40,200 nt of DNA from Saprospiraceae bacterium UBA2365 (GTDB lineage: Bacteria; Bacteroidota; Bacteroidia; Chitinophagales; Saprospiraceae): assembly GCA_002344345.1 (NCBI GenBank), contig DDTL01000038.1, forward strand, positions 1-40,200, read 5' to 3'. Shown piece by piece: positions 1 to 10,006 of the stretch (position 1 is its first letter; each line of letters begins with the position of its first letter). Below the pieces are notes generated by a model. It saw only the letters and a list, made by a program, of their open reading frames with translations. It searched no databases and was not told the DNA's origin. Made by a program: the position numbers and the translations under genes.

Positions 1-179
1 GCCTATAACATTTCAAGACGAAACATCATACGATAAATGAACCACATTTGAATAATTAAACGATTCAGTAGGGTTTTTCCGGTTAAATTTAAAAGTATAT
101 TTAATGGAAAGCCATTTGCAGAAAGCATTCTTTTTTTATGATTGAAAGGCCGGTATGATCATTTTAAGGTGAACAACTA

Positions 180-1883
180 TCATTTCCATATTCCGGATTC
201 ATTGAAAGATTCAATTTTAAAAAAATACGCTTCCTCAGCATTCAAACTATTCAACTCCAATTCGTTTACACCCAAAACCGTGTAGCATTGGTAAAGTTTA
301 TCTTTTTGAGTACCAAACAATATATTGTATCCGGTGGCATTTTTATCTGACCAGGTCAGCCGCGCTTTTCGTCTGTCTTTTGCATTCCTGATCAGTTCCA
401 CATCCTTGATTTTTCCTGGGATTTCCCCATTACCTCTACCAAAAACCCTAAGTCCGCTAATGGCAAAATTGCCCCCAGGTATTGCCACATTTGTGACCTT
501 TATAAACCTGCATGCCATTTTTTCATCCAGCTGCAAATAATTGTGTGTATTATCATGATTGTTCAAAGATTTGTCTGACAGCATTACCCACCGTACCTTA
601 TCTGTCGAAACTTCAATGGTATAACGGTGATGCAAACCTTGTTTTCTACCGTAAATGTGGGAATTGTGCTCAGCAAAATTCACCTGTATAGCATAGACAT
701 CATACATTTCACCCATGTCCATCAAGGCATATTCTCCAGCTTCTCCTGATTCGGCAGCCCAATAAGTACGAATGTTTTCATCCGTCATATTGGACGCTGG
801 GAATGAATCAAGCGCCGAAGAAACAGTGACCGGCTTTTTGAAAGACAGCAACATCCATCCGGGGAAAATCTCAGCAAAATCATGGATCTTTTTTTCAGGA
901 ATGCTTATCGGATAATCACCAAACTTGGTTAGAGTATAAAACGTTCCATCTTCATCCAGAAAAGCAGGGAATAATCCAAGTCTCCGTTCAAAAATATGTT
1001 TTTGGGAGATTGTCATGGTCCCAATGTGCCAATAGTTACCAAATCTGTCTGAAAACGTACTGCCATGGCCAGCACCGGCTGCGAAACCTTCCGGCTTATA
1101 TGCAAAGGGATTGTGTCGTTGCAGCTTAAATGGTCCCAGCGGTTGACTGGCAACATACACTCCATCAGAATAGCTTTTGAATTCAGTTCCCGGCCCTGAA
1201 TACTGCAGGTAATAATTTCCATTGATTTTATTCATCCAGGCTCCTTCGATCCAGGGTTTTTGATTGATGAGGGTGTTGTGATCACCAGGGACTTCCCATC
1301 CGTATGCTTCCGGTCTGGACTGGATCAAAATTGTTGGCTGGCCAACAAATGAAAACTGGTCCCGGTAGTTGAGCTCAACACCATAAATGGGTTTTTCATT
1401 TGAACAACCCCAATATAAATACAATTTACCGTCTTCATCTAAAAAAAGCGCTGGATCCCAAACAGGCATTTCGAGTTCTGGTACAGCAACTTCCCAATGC
1501 CCACTGAGCGGATCATGGCTTTTATATATAGTACTGCGCTCATTCGAAGAAGCCAGAAAATATAATGTGTCAGCAATGGCAATGACAGTGGGTGCATATT
1601 CTTCAACAGGAATTTGTGTGGTTTCAATAAAAATCCATTTTGCCAGATCAGTGGAATGCCAATAGCCACCTGATTTGGAGGCAAAAAGGTAATACCTGTC
1701 CCTGAACCAGGTAATGGTCGGGTCAGCCGCTTCTCTTCTCGATGGCTCATCTATACAGAACCTGTAGCTAATGTCCACTGGATTGCAAAACGTTTTCAAT
1801 GGGTTTATCTGGGCAAAGGCATGCTGTTTGAAATTTGTGATATTCATGAGAAAGAAAAAGGAAATTAGCAGCAGACGACTCAT
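180..1883 (-). CDS. Secreted glycoside hydrolase family 43-type protein with C-terminal F5/8C-like domain
   Basis: Predicted 567-residue exported glycosidase acting on plant- or algal-type polysaccharides (arabinan/xylan class); the exact substrate cannot be read. A hydrophobic N-terminus ending near HAFAQ (about residue 25) looks like a signal peptide. The five-bladed propeller signatures of GH43 are visible: ADPTI with the putative general base Asp54, VWDPALF with Asp143, and IEGAW with the putative general acid Glu213, followed by GHGSTFSD near 273. Residues about 353-482 resemble a discoidin/F5-8 type C carbohydrate-binding module, and about 490-567 resemble a fibronectin III domain. No T9SS sorting tail is seen, unlike the next two genes. 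It is separated from the upstream minus-strand gene by 345 bp and is probably transcribed alone. Assignment to GH43 superfamily is firm; subfamily and substrate are unknown. Confidence 0.85.
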   Translation of the reverse strand: MSRLLLISFFFLMNITNFKQHAFAQINPLKTFCNPVDISYRFCIDEPSRREAADPTITWFRDRYYLFASKSGGYWHSTDLAKWIFIETTQIPVEEYAPTVIAIADTLYFLASSNERSTIYKSHDPLSGHWEVAVPELEMPVWDPALFLDEDGKLYLYWGCSNEKPIYGVELNYRDQFSFVGQPTILIQSRPEAYGWEVPGDHNTLINQKPWIEGAWMNKINGNYYLQYSGPGTEFKSYSDGVYVASQPLGPFKLQRHNPFAYKPEGFAAGAGHGSTFSDRFGNYWHIGTMTISQKHIFERRLGLFPAFLDEDGTFYTLTKFGDYPISIPEKKIHDFAEIFPGWMLLSFKKPVTVSSALDSFPASNMTDENIRTYWAAESGEAGEYALMDMGEMYDVYAIQVNFAEHNSHIYGRKQGLHHRYTIEVSTDKVRWVMLSDKSLNNHDNTHNYLQLDEKMACRFIKVTNVAIPGGNFAISGLRVFGRGNGEIPGKIKDVELIRNAKDRRKARLTWSDKNATGYNILFGTQKDKLYQCYTVLGVNELELNSLNAEEAYFFKIESFNESGIWK

Positions 1884-2228
1884 CTTTCAATTTTTTACTG
1901 AAAATTGCAGGATCTTATTTAATCAAAATACGCTTTTTGATCAGCAGCTACATTTGGTAAAATACTGCATTGAAAACATAAAGATCGCAATAGATCATGA
2001 ATTCACCTAAAATTATTAAACAATTTGATATTGGTAAGATTGAAATCAATTTTCGGAGCATTGATCCATGATCACAATCAGTTAATACAAAGGTTTCAGT
2101 AACACCAGGCATCGAAGGAAAAAAATAAACTGAGATAACCCATGTATGCCAAATGCATTATTTGAGCCGGTGAACAGCTTATGTCTCGTATTTTTTCTTT
2201 AGATCAACACGTAAAAAAACAATCCATT
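1884..2228. other. Intergenic gap without recognised element
   Basis: AT-rich spacer between two minus-strand genes. I looked for the Bacteroidota -7 motif (CAAAnnTA on the plus strand) and for stem-loops with a T-run and found none convincing. The glycosidase promoter must lie here but I cannot place it. Confidence 0.4.
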
Positions 2229-2918
2229 TCAGTCTTTAAGTAAACGAAGGGTCTGGATGGTATGTCTTTGACGATCTATTATTTTGACATAATACATTCC
2301 TGTAGGTAGTCCGGAAATATTGTAATATTTTCCTGTCTCAATGATGCTATGTTGCAATGATCTGCCTTTAACATCGATGATTTCTAATTGATCTGCGTTG
2401 TTTAATTCTCCTTTGAGGCTGAAGACATTGATTGCGGGATTGGGGAAAATGGCAATTTGCTCATCGATCAGATTCTCCTGGGCAGTGCCCTGGGAAACCA
2501 CTACGATCAGCATTGAATCAACCAGATTGGTCAGATCCGAGTTGGAATATATTTTCAACCACAAATTTGTGGTTCCTTCTGTGTTTTTTGGATTGAGCTT
2601 CACATACATGGCATCCGAACTGGCACCTGCAGCCAGTGTGTTTGGATTGTTTTTAGGGCATTTGTCAACATTTTCAAAATAGCAGGTATTCAAATCGCAC
2701 ACCTGTGTAGTCCAGGCAGTAGGGAAAGTGCTATCTTTTATCAAGCGCCACCAGAATGATACAGGACCGTTATAATTATTTGTCACAGTCATGTGAATAT
2801 CATAATATGCTGTATCCTGTGGAAAATCAATATTGAGTGTGTCAGGTGTTAAAACCAACTGACCTGAAAGTTTAAAGGAGAAAAAGAAAACAGTGACGAT
2901 AAAAAATAGCTTATTCAT
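2229..2918 (-). CDS. T9SS type A sorting domain-containing secreted protein
   Basis: Small exported protein of 229 residues with no recognised enzymatic domain. A start at 2918 gives MNKLFFIVTVFFF..., a typical signal peptide. An upstream in-frame start at 2945 is rejected because it lies inside a promoter-like element (2943-2950). The mid-region (about 20-140) is beta-rich and has two closely spaced cysteine-containing segments (CDLNTCYF and DKCPKN). The last ~75 residues carry the T9SS type A sorting signature: IFPNPA, a GELNNADQ-like strand, a D-x-x-G-R turn, LPTGMYYVKI and a short positively charged tail. It should therefore cross the outer membrane by the Por/T9SS system and be surface-anchored or released. 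Function beyond that is unknown. Confidence 0.85.
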   Translation of the reverse strand: MNKLFFIVTVFFFSFKLSGQLVLTPDTLNIDFPQDTAYYDIHMTVTNNYNGPVSFWWRLIKDSTFPTAWTTQVCDLNTCYFENVDKCPKNNPNTLAAGASSDAMYVKLNPKNTEGTTNLWLKIYSNSDLTNLVDSMLIVVVSQGTAQENLIDEQIAIFPNPAINVFSLKGELNNADQLEIIDVKGRSLQHSIIETGKYYNISGLPTGMYYVKIIDRQRHTIQTLRLLKD

Positions 2919-2942
2919 GACCACATTAATTGTTTGAAATCG

Positions 2943-2950
2943 CAAAATTA
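2943..2950 (-). promoter_or_regulatory. Bacteroidota-type -7 element (TAATTTTG)
   Basis: The minus strand reads TAATTTTG, matching the TAnnTTTG consensus of the Bacteroidota primary sigma factor, 25 bp upstream of the ATG at 2918. No well-spaced TTTG -33 box is seen (nearest at 2976-2979, 25 bp away). Its position favours the 2918 start. Confidence 0.45.
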
Positions 2951-3195
2951 ATAAAAAAAGTGTAATTATTCAGCTCAAAAGTCTTTTAGTCCTGAGTCTA
3001 TCAGCAAAAGTTTTATGGCAAGGGTTAAAACCGCTGATTCCGGGAAAAATAGGTGTTTTTTGCTCAGTGTACCCGCTCAATCCAAGGAGACCAACAGGCT
3101 GCAGACTCATTATCTAACCACCAAAATAATTGTAAAAAAGTAATCTGAAAAAAAGCATTGCGGCCTATACTTTAAACCGCAATGCTTCGATAATA

Positions 3196-5847
3196 TTATT
3201 GCTTAACAATTTTTTGAACACTCACGCCATTCTTAGATTGTACGTTGATCAGGTAAACTCCATTGGTTTGAGCTGTCAGATCTAATGTATAGTCCAAATG
3301 ACTTATTTTTTCGTTATCAGAGATGGTTGCAATTCTTCTGCCTACCATATCAGTTACGAAAACACTGATTTCTTCTGCATTCTCCAGATCTATTTTGATC
3401 CTGAACTGTCCGGCGGAAGGATTAGGTGAAACTTCAAAATCTACTAATTCTGCCATAACATCCTGAGTTCCCACAGTTTTTTCGTAAGTCTTTTTAACAA
3501 CGTTTACGATTTCACCGGTTGCTTTATCCATGACTGCTGCGATCAGCACCATATGATCAACGTTTTCAGTTGCAGGAACAGTGTAAGAGAAATTGTAATT
3601 ATACAAGCCTCCATCTGTAGTGGGATTAGGGATCACATTGGTAAGTCCTGTGAAACCACCCAATAAAGCTCTTCCAACATTTTCGTAAACCATGCTTGCA
3701 GCTGGTACGGGATCAGGAAGGTTTTCGAATCCTCCCATAGGTCCGTTTCCTCCACCGGAATAGTAGTTTGTTTGGTTATATCCGGCAGCTGAGCCTCTCA
3801 CGCCATGTTCTACGACCACTCCGAAAACAGTAAAATCTTTTGCCAGATTACCTGCAAATTTTGCTTCCATTGAAAACTGAAGCTTACGATTGGACGCCTC
3901 AAATTTTCCACCTGTAATGGTGAGATCAACCGGAACAACACGGTCAATCAAAATGTTGTATGCTTCCTCGAATAATGAAGGATCCACATCGAAACCAGCT
4001 CCGAAATTATGTCTGTTGACCAAACCGCTTGGGTATCCGCTGATCATTGAACCCACGCCTGAATCGTATGCGGTTACAGTCATGGGGTCTCCGTTATGAA
4101 CAGCTACACCTACCCAGGTATCAGGGTATGCATTCTCCATATATTCCATGTATACGGCACCTCTTGGACACCATCCACACCAGGTACCTGTTCCTTCTTC
4201 TCCGAAGATCCTGGTCGTAGGTTTATAGCTCAAAATGTTGACCGTGTGAGCGAATTCATTATCTTCAGGAGTATACGTTCCGTTTAAATTTGAGAATGTA
4301 AGGACAATATCGTAAGAACCCAAAGCATTGAAATTGTGGGCTGATGGGTAACCTGCTTCGAATACTGTTCCCGGAGCAATATCGAGATTGCTTACCGTTA
4401 CTTTATCGGAGGCAACTCCGTTGATCGTGTACTGAACATCATAAGAAGTGATGTTCTCTTTTCCGATATTTCTTAAAGCTCCTGCTAAAACCACATTTCC
4501 TAAAACTTCGTAGTCAGGAATAAAATGGCTGATTAAGATAGCATTTATTGGTTCACATGCATCGCCAATAGAATAGAAGTCAAATGATCCGGTAACAGCT
4601 TCAGTGAATAATGGAGTGTCATTATACTTTAAAGTTACTGTGTTTTCACTGGATGACCCAGCTACCCAGTTGAATATATAACAATCATCTGCAAGGATGC
4701 AAACATTGGTCGTCTCAGTAATAAACCATTGATATTCTGCGTGTTCACCAACTATATCACCCAATGAATTGGTCAATTGCCACGCCTGACTTCCTGAACC
4801 ATCTGTTGAGGCAACCACGGTAAACATGGCATCTGTGCTTCTGATCTCATGTGTAAAGTTATTATTGCTGCCATCAGAATCTCCATCTACAACGACATTG
4901 AATGTCATGGTGAAATATCCCAATGTGGAAAGATCCAGCTTTTGTGCAAATGTAAAATTAGCCGATGTTGCAGGCTGTAATGTATCCGTATAAGTTTCGG
5001 TCACAGTGTTGCCGTTGAAAGTATAAGATACAGCAAAATTGGTTTGTGGCGTTCCGCCGTAGTTGAACAGCGTCACAGTTACGTTTTCTTCAGCGGTTTT
5101 GGTACATCCTGTTGCATTAACCGGCGCAGCAACTCCTGTGATGCCTACATCGGTGATGGTGCTTTGGAAAACAATGATATCATCGATATCGAGGATAAAC
5201 ATGTCGGTACAATCAAAATGCCTGAAAGCGATATAAGCAGTTTTTCCTGCATATGAAGAAAGATCCAGTGATCTTTTGACATAAAGTTTATTGGCATTAT
5301 CATTGCCTTTAACAATGGTTTCCTCAAATAATTTAGTTCCATTGGCTCCCAAAAAATCAGCAGGTTTATTTCCGCTGGTTGAAGCATACACACCGTAATG
5401 CTCGCTTGGCCATGTTTGATCCTGCGCTCTCACCCAATACTCAAGAATAATGGTTCCGGTGGCAGCAGTCAGATCGATCGCTTTACTTCCCATCCAGTTG
5501 TTAGGTGTCAACGGACCTGCCGTATTGACCCATGAATTAGAACCTGCACAATAGGTGCCAGTGTGTGAAGTTAACGAAGATGACAGCACCCAGTTGAATC
5601 CATCGCCGTCTGCGTCAGTAAGTACCCAACCGTTGGTAGCGAAAGAATTGGATTCCCAGGTCTCCTGGAAAAAAGTATTTCTTGGAGTACTCATAAGGGG
5701 ATTGCCAGGGTTATTGGCATTGATGGTTTCCATTTTTTTGTTTGCAGCAGGATCAGAAGATCTGTACAAACCCTGGGCACTCATTGTAGTCAGTGTGAAT
5801 ACACCAATAAGCAATCCCATAAAAAATTTGGTAGAAAAATTTTTCAT
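3196..5847 (-). CDS. Omp28-related outer membrane/secreted protein with T9SS sorting domain
   Basis: An 883-residue exported protein. Signal peptide about 1-24 (ending TTMSAQ). Residues about 55-230 resemble a choice-of-anchor/MAM-like jelly-roll (FFQETWESNSF start, TDADGDGFNW). Two Ig-like CARDB-type segments follow (about 232-340 and 440-540). Around residues 550-565 is a thioredoxin-like segment with TWCGWCPRG, the hallmark of the Omp28-related family in Bacteroidota. The final ~75 residues (FEVSPNPSAGQF ... GVYLINVQSKNG ... KIVKQ) form a T9SS type A sorting domain. The CxxC suggests redox or metal activity at the cell surface, which is inference. It is preceded by its own promoter-like element (5963-5995) and lies in the same orientation as the ATP synthase operon, but a terminator separates them. 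Confidence 0.88.
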   Translation of the reverse strand: MKNFSTKFFMGLLIGVFTLTTMSAQGLYRSSDPAANKKMETINANNPGNPLMSTPRNTFFQETWESNSFATNGWVLTDADGDGFNWVLSSSLTSHTGTYCAGSNSWVNTAGPLTPNNWMGSKAIDLTAATGTIILEYWVRAQDQTWPSEHYGVYASTSGNKPADFLGANGTKLFEETIVKGNDNANKLYVKRSLDLSSYAGKTAYIAFRHFDCTDMFILDIDDIIVFQSTITDVGITGVAAPVNATGCTKTAEENVTVTLFNYGGTPQTNFAVSYTFNGNTVTETYTDTLQPATSANFTFAQKLDLSTLGYFTMTFNVVVDGDSDGSNNNFTHEIRSTDAMFTVVASTDGSGSQAWQLTNSLGDIVGEHAEYQWFITETTNVCILADDCYIFNWVAGSSSENTVTLKYNDTPLFTEAVTGSFDFYSIGDACEPINAILISHFIPDYEVLGNVVLAGALRNIGKENITSYDVQYTINGVASDKVTVSNLDIAPGTVFEAGYPSAHNFNALGSYDIVLTFSNLNGTYTPEDNEFAHTVNILSYKPTTRIFGEEGTGTWCGWCPRGAVYMEYMENAYPDTWVGVAVHNGDPMTVTAYDSGVGSMISGYPSGLVNRHNFGAGFDVDPSLFEEAYNILIDRVVPVDLTITGGKFEASNRKLQFSMEAKFAGNLAKDFTVFGVVVEHGVRGSAAGYNQTNYYSGGGNGPMGGFENLPDPVPAASMVYENVGRALLGGFTGLTNVIPNPTTDGGLYNYNFSYTVPATENVDHMVLIAAVMDKATGEIVNVVKKTYEKTVGTQDVMAELVDFEVSPNPSAGQFRIKIDLENAEEISVFVTDMVGRRIATISDNEKISHLDYTLDLTAQTNGVYLINVQSKNGVSVQKIVKQ

Positions 5848-6313
5848 TTGAATATTTTTAATTACTAAAAAATGCTGGCCACTGCAACCGCCAGTTGATT
5901 ACACTCATAAACAAAACCAAAAGGAAACAATGATATTGTTAATCTTACTCTTAATGAAGGGTCAAATGTAGCGAAATTATAATAATGTATACAAAACATT
6001 TTATTAAAAGTCAATAAAATGACAAATATTCCTATGGGTTGGCGAAAATTCCTGCATTGTATGCATTTAGTCGGTTTAAATGGATTGCCTTTCAGCTGTG
6101 AGCAGGTATGTTCTCTGTTATTTTGCCAAATTTTGTATTGTTGGCTACTATCGGAATTCGGGGAAAATCGGATCAAAATTTCGGGTAAAAGAGCAAGGTG
6201 AAAATCAGCCTTAGCGAGACAGTGGGGGCACAATGCAGATGTGAAAACAAATTATCTGACAAAGCGTCCAATTGTAATTTACCAAAAATTGTGCGGATCC
6301 AATGCGATCAGCT
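5848..6313. other. Intergenic gap upstream of the Omp28-like gene
   Basis: About 470 bp between the Omp28-like gene and the atp terminator. It contains the promoter at 5963-5995. Open frames on both strands here (a 122-codon minus frame, a 60-codon plus frame) have no recognisable protein features, and the minus one spans the promoter, so I treat the stretch as non-coding. Confidence 0.5.
5963..5995 (-). promoter_or_regulatory. Bacteroidota-type promoter of the Omp28-like gene
   Basis: On the minus strand TTTG (5992-5995) is followed after 21 bp by TACATTTG (5963-5970), a good match to the Bacteroidota -33 TTTG / -7 TAnnTTTG promoter. It would give a 5' leader of roughly 110 nt before the ATG at 5847. 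Confidence 0.6.
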
Positions 6314-6349
6314 AAAAAAAACAAGGTTTGACCAAAGCCAAACCCTGTT
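6314..6349 (-). terminator. Intrinsic terminator of the ATP synthase operon
   Basis: Reading the minus strand, an 11-bp stem (arms 6339-6349 and 6320-6330, one G-T wobble, 8-nt loop) is followed at once by a run of eight T (the A-run at 6313-6320 on the plus strand). It lies about 25 bp after the atpG stop, the classic architecture of a factor-independent terminator. Confidence 0.85.
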
Positions 6350-6372
6350 TTATATAATCTAAAACTTGTTGA

Positions 6373-7266
6373 TCAACTCAAGGCGGCAGCTCCGCCAACA
6401 ATTTCTGACAATTCGCTCGTGATCGCTTCCTGTCTGGCTTTGTTATATTCCAATTTGAGGTCTTTGAGCAATTCCCGGGCATTTTCAGTGGCATTTTCCA
6501 TTGCTGACATTCTTGCTCCGTGTTCAGAAGCATTGGTGTCGAGCATATATTTAAGGAAAGTACTTTTCATGATATTCGGGATCAGTTCTGATAACAAATG
6601 ATGTTTATCAGGCTCAAAAATATAGTTCGCTATATAATGCTGTTTTGTAGTCGTTTCCGGATTGTAATCAATGATTGGTAAATATTGTTCCAATGTCGGA
6701 TATTGGATGGCTGCATTTTTGAATACAGCATAAGCCACTTCGATCAGGTCGTACTGACCATTTTCATAACTATCCATGAGCATATCAGCAATCGGATGGA
6801 CCGTGGCTGAACTAAGGTGGTCAAATGCAAATAAATAGTCTTTATTGATGGGGCAATCTTTGTAATGCTTGCTGAAGTGTTCATAGCCTTTTTTGCCTAT
6901 ACACAGTAAATGCAGATTGCCTGCAGCTCGTAATTCCGCATACTCATGAAGGATTTTTTTTTCGGCTTTTTTTATGATATTTGCATTGAATGCACCACAA
7001 AGACCTCTGTTTGAAGTCACTACCACGAGTAAAACATTGTTGATCTCTCTTTTTTGGTGCAATTTAGTTGAAATATCTCCTTCAAGGTTTGCCAGTACAT
7101 TGGCCAGCATTTTGTGCAATCTGTTGGCATAAGGCCGTATTTTGATGATAGCATCCTGCGATTTCTTCAACTTGGCAGCAGACACCATTTTCATGGCGCT
7201 GGTGATCTGTTGAGTCGAATTGATCGAGGCAATACGATCCCTTACTTCTTTTAATTTACCGCTCAC
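6373..7266 (-). CDS. atpG: F1Fo ATP synthase subunit gamma
   Basis: Central rotor stalk of the F1 sector (297 residues, usual length). The conserved N-terminal helix (MSGKLKEVRDRIASI...QQITSAMKMVSAAKL) and the C-terminal helix (ERGARM-type SEHGARMSAMENATENA...LYNKARQEAITSELSEIVGGAAAL, with LEYNKARQ here) are both intact, so the coiled-coil shaft is complete. The middle Rossmann-like part contains SNRGLCGAFNANI. It is the last gene of the atpBEFHAG cluster, 6 bp after atpA, and is followed by the operon terminator. atpD and atpC are not adjacent, as is common in Bacteroidota. Confidence 0.97.
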   Translation of the reverse strand: MSGKLKEVRDRIASINSTQQITSAMKMVSAAKLKKSQDAIIKIRPYANRLHKMLANVLANLEGDISTKLHQKREINNVLLVVVTSNRGLCGAFNANIIKKAEKKILHEYAELRAAGNLHLLCIGKKGYEHFSKHYKDCPINKDYLFAFDHLSSATVHPIADMLMDSYENGQYDLIEVAYAVFKNAAIQYPTLEQYLPIIDYNPETTTKQHYIANYIFEPDKHHLLSELIPNIMKSTFLKYMLDTNASEHGARMSAMENATENARELLKDLKLEYNKARQEAITSELSEIVGGAAALS

Positions 7267-7272
7267 GTTAAA

Positions 7273-8874
7273 TTATTTAAATTGTCCCATCAAATCTTTT
7301 GCAATTTGTTCCACTTTTTCAATTGCATCCTGTGAAAGATCGCCGGATTTCAATGTTTCCAGCACATCCGGATGCAATTGCTCAAGGGTGGTCAGGAATA
7401 CTTCTTCAAATTCCCTGATGCGGTTGACTGGAACGGATCTTAAAAGACCTTTGGTTCCAAGATAAATGATGGCTATCTGTTTGCCGACAGACATCGGAAC
7501 ATATTGGGGTTGCTTGAGGATCTCCACATTCCTTCTACCTTTTTCAATCACATTCATCGTGGCAGCATCCAGGTCTGAACCGAATTTGGCGAATGCTTCC
7601 AATTCACGGAATTGTGCCTGATCCAGTTTCAATGTACCGGAAACTTTCTTCATGGATTTGATCTGTGCTGAACCTCCAACCCTTGAAACAGAGATACCGA
7701 CGTTGATCGCTGGTCTGATACCTGCGTTGAACAGACTGGATTCGAGGAATATCTGTCCGTCCGTAATGGAGATCACGTTGGTTGGAATATATGCAGAAAC
7801 GTCACCGGCTTGTGTTTCGATGATAGGAAGAGCGGTCAGCGAACCGCCACCTTTAACCAGTGGTTGGCCGTTATCGTCCTTTGCATTTTTCAAAGATTCG
7901 GGTAAATCGTTCATATTGCGGGCAATATCGTCATTACCAATGATCTTCGCAGCTCTTTCAAGCAGTCTTGAGTGGAGGTAGAATACATCACCGGGATAAG
8001 CTTCACGTCCCGGAGGTCTTTTCAACAAAAGAGATACCTCTCTGTAGGAAATGGCTTGTTTGGTCAGGTCGTCGTAAACAACCAGTGCAGAACGACCCGT
8101 ATCCCTGAAAAATTCACCGATGGCTGCGCCAGCAAAAGGAGCGAAGAACTGGAGTGGAGCCGGGTCAGAAGCCGTTGCCAGTACGATCACGGTGTAAGGC
8201 ATCGCACCGCCGTCTTCAAGCGCTTTCATCACCCTGGCTACGGTAGAACCTTTTTGACCTGAAGCCACGTAAATACAAAATACAGGCTTGCCTTTTTCCC
8301 AGTTTTCCCTTTGATTGAGGATGGTATCCACGGCGATGGCTGTTTTACCAGTTTGCCTGTCACCGATGATAAGCTCACGTTGACCTCTGCCTATAGGGAT
8401 CATACTGTCGATCGCCTTGATACCTGTCTGGAGCGCTTCATGTACAGGTCTTCTGAATATAACACCAGGAGCTTTTCTTTCGATAGGCATCTGGTATTTT
8501 TTACCGGTGATAGGTCCTTTCCCATCCAACGGCTGACCCAACGGATCGATAACACGGCCCAGAAAACCTTCGCCAACATCGATGGATGATATTTTTCCGG
8601 TTCTTTTTACGGTTGAACCTTCCTTGATATCATCACCGGGGCCTAATAAAACCACCCCGACATTGTCTTCTTCAAGGTTTAATACTACCGCCTGGGTGCC
8701 ATTTTCAAACTCCACCAATTCACCAGCCTGAACCTTGGTCAGGCCATATACTCTGGCTATTCCATCACCTACCTGCAGCACTGAACCAATCTCTTCAAGG
8801 GATGCAGCAGTACTCAGACCAGTGAGTTGATTTTTTATGATGGATGATATTTCATCGGGTTTTACATTAAACAT
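7273..8874 (-). CDS. atpA: F1Fo ATP synthase subunit alpha
   Basis: Non-catalytic nucleotide-binding subunit of F1 (533 residues). The N-terminal beta-barrel (about 25-95, VGDGIARVYGL), the P-loop GDRQTGKT at 171-178, the Walker B region (SALVVYDDLTKQA), and the subunit signature with the arginine finger in SVSRVGGSAQ are all present. The C-terminal helical domain is complete. It sits 32 bp after atpH and 6 bp before atpG, consistent with one transcript. Nothing unusual is seen. Confidence 0.98.
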   Translation of the reverse strand: MFNVKPDEISSIIKNQLTGLSTAASLEEIGSVLQVGDGIARVYGLTKVQAGELVEFENGTQAVVLNLEEDNVGVVLLGPGDDIKEGSTVKRTGKISSIDVGEGFLGRVIDPLGQPLDGKGPITGKKYQMPIERKAPGVIFRRPVHEALQTGIKAIDSMIPIGRGQRELIIGDRQTGKTAIAVDTILNQRENWEKGKPVFCIYVASGQKGSTVARVMKALEDGGAMPYTVIVLATASDPAPLQFFAPFAGAAIGEFFRDTGRSALVVYDDLTKQAISYREVSLLLKRPPGREAYPGDVFYLHSRLLERAAKIIGNDDIARNMNDLPESLKNAKDDNGQPLVKGGGSLTALPIIETQAGDVSAYIPTNVISITDGQIFLESSLFNAGIRPAINVGISVSRVGGSAQIKSMKKVSGTLKLDQAQFRELEAFAKFGSDLDAATMNVIEKGRRNVEILKQPQYVPMSVGKQIAIIYLGTKGLLRSVPVNRIREFEEVFLTTLEQLHPDVLETLKSGDLSQDAIEKVEQIAKDLMGQFK

Positions 8875-8906
8875 ATACCTGTTCTTTTCGCTTTATAAAA
8901 TGATGA

Positions 8907-9449
8907 TCAATTTTGATTCAATTCTGTTTTTATGACTTTCAACTTTGAAGTGACGCTGGCATCGTACAATTTGTCTCCGATCTCCAGTATGAATCCTCCG
9001 ATGATGGTAGGGTCCACTTTTTTAACAAAAGCCACATTATCGCCGGTGATCTTAAGTTTATTGAGATTGGCAGAAATTTTTTCCAATTCCTGATCTGAAA
9101 GCTCTACAGCTGAAGTGATCACGACTTTTGTAATATTTTGTAAAGCCTGATATTTGGTTACGATTGCTTCCATGATCTCAGGCAGTATGTTTTCCCTGCC
9201 TTTCTGTAAAGTCAACTGCAGGAAATTCATGGTTTCAGGCTGAATTTTTCCTTCAAGCAATGCATTGATCGTTTGGGATTTTATTTCAGATTTGACGATG
9301 GGACTCCTCAATAAAAGTTTGAAGTCCTTGTTTTTTGCCAATTGAAGAATCCCTTCGACATCTTCCATCAATGCCGGCAACTTCCTATGTTCTGAGCCAA
9401 AGTCAATGAAGGACTTGGCATACCTTTTTGCAATTTTCGAAACGGACAT
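8907..9449 (-). CDS. atpH: F1Fo ATP synthase subunit delta
   Basis: Peripheral stalk subunit (OSCP/delta family) that joins the b subunits to the top of F1; 180 residues, normal length. It has the family start (MSVSKIAKRYAKSFIDF) with the N-terminal six-helix bundle, and the conserved C-terminal segment VDPTIIGGFILEIGDKLYDASVTSKL. It is placed between atpF (19 bp upstream) and atpA (32 bp downstream) as expected. Confidence 0.96.
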   Translation of the reverse strand: MSVSKIAKRYAKSFIDFGSEHRKLPALMEDVEGILQLAKNKDFKLLLRSPIVKSEIKSQTINALLEGKIQPETMNFLQLTLQKGRENILPEIMEAIVTKYQALQNITKVVITSAVELSDQELEKISANLNKLKITGDNVAFVKKVDPTIIGGFILEIGDKLYDASVTSKLKVIKTELNQN

Positions 9450-9468
9450 AATGCTTGTTGATAAAGGA

Positions 9469-9981
9469 TTAATTCATGTTGAACTCGTCGATCAGAGACT
9501 TCACATATTCCTGCTGACCCTGATCTTTGGACAATTCTTTTTTAACCACTTTCTCTGCGATTTCAAGGGCGATATTGCCAACCACATTTTTGACTTCACT
9601 CAAAGCCTGAGTCTTTTGTGCATTGATTTCTACCATAGCCTTTTCGACGATCTCAGCTGCTTCCTGCTTGGCTTTGTCTTTAGCTTCCTGGATTATTTTA
9701 TCGCTGACGCCCTTAGCTTCGTTGAGTATTTTGCTGCGTTCTTCTCTGGCCTGAGCAAGAAGTTTTTCATTGTCAGCCTGAAGGCGTTCCATCTCCTCAT
9801 TGGTTTTTTTTGCTTTGTCCAATGCTTCCTGGATCTTTCCTTCTCTGTCTTCCAATGCATTGACTATCGGCCTGAAAGCGAATTTGATAATTAAATACCA
9901 AAATATTACAAAGATGACCACCGCCCAGATAAACAATCCCGGTTCCGGTTTGATCACGCTAAAATCTGCTAAAAAAATCAT
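9469..9981 (-). CDS. atpF: F1Fo ATP synthase subunit b
   Basis: Peripheral stalk subunit of Fo, 170 residues. One N-terminal transmembrane helix (about 15-35, LFIWAVVIFVIFWYLIIKFAF) is followed by RPIVNALEDREGKI and a long charged amphipathic helix rich in Ala, Lys and Glu that forms the right-handed coiled coil. Only one b-type gene is present, so a b homodimer is expected. It lies 69 bp downstream of atpE, and that gap contains a terminator-like hairpin (10007-10041). Confidence 0.96.
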   Translation of the reverse strand: MIFLADFSVIKPEPGLFIWAVVIFVIFWYLIIKFAFRPIVNALEDREGKIQEALDKAKKTNEEMERLQADNEKLLAQAREERSKILNEAKGVSDKIIQEAKDKAKQEAAEIVEKAMVEINAQKTQALSEVKNVVGNIALEIAEKVVKKELSKDQGQQEYVKSLIDEFNMN

Positions 9982-10006
9982 ACTTAATTTTACTTTGATG
10001 TTAAGG

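Noticed and set aside
5865..6233. 122-codon minus-strand frame
   Set aside because: It spans the promoter of the Omp28-like gene, has no recognisable domain and an irregular composition.
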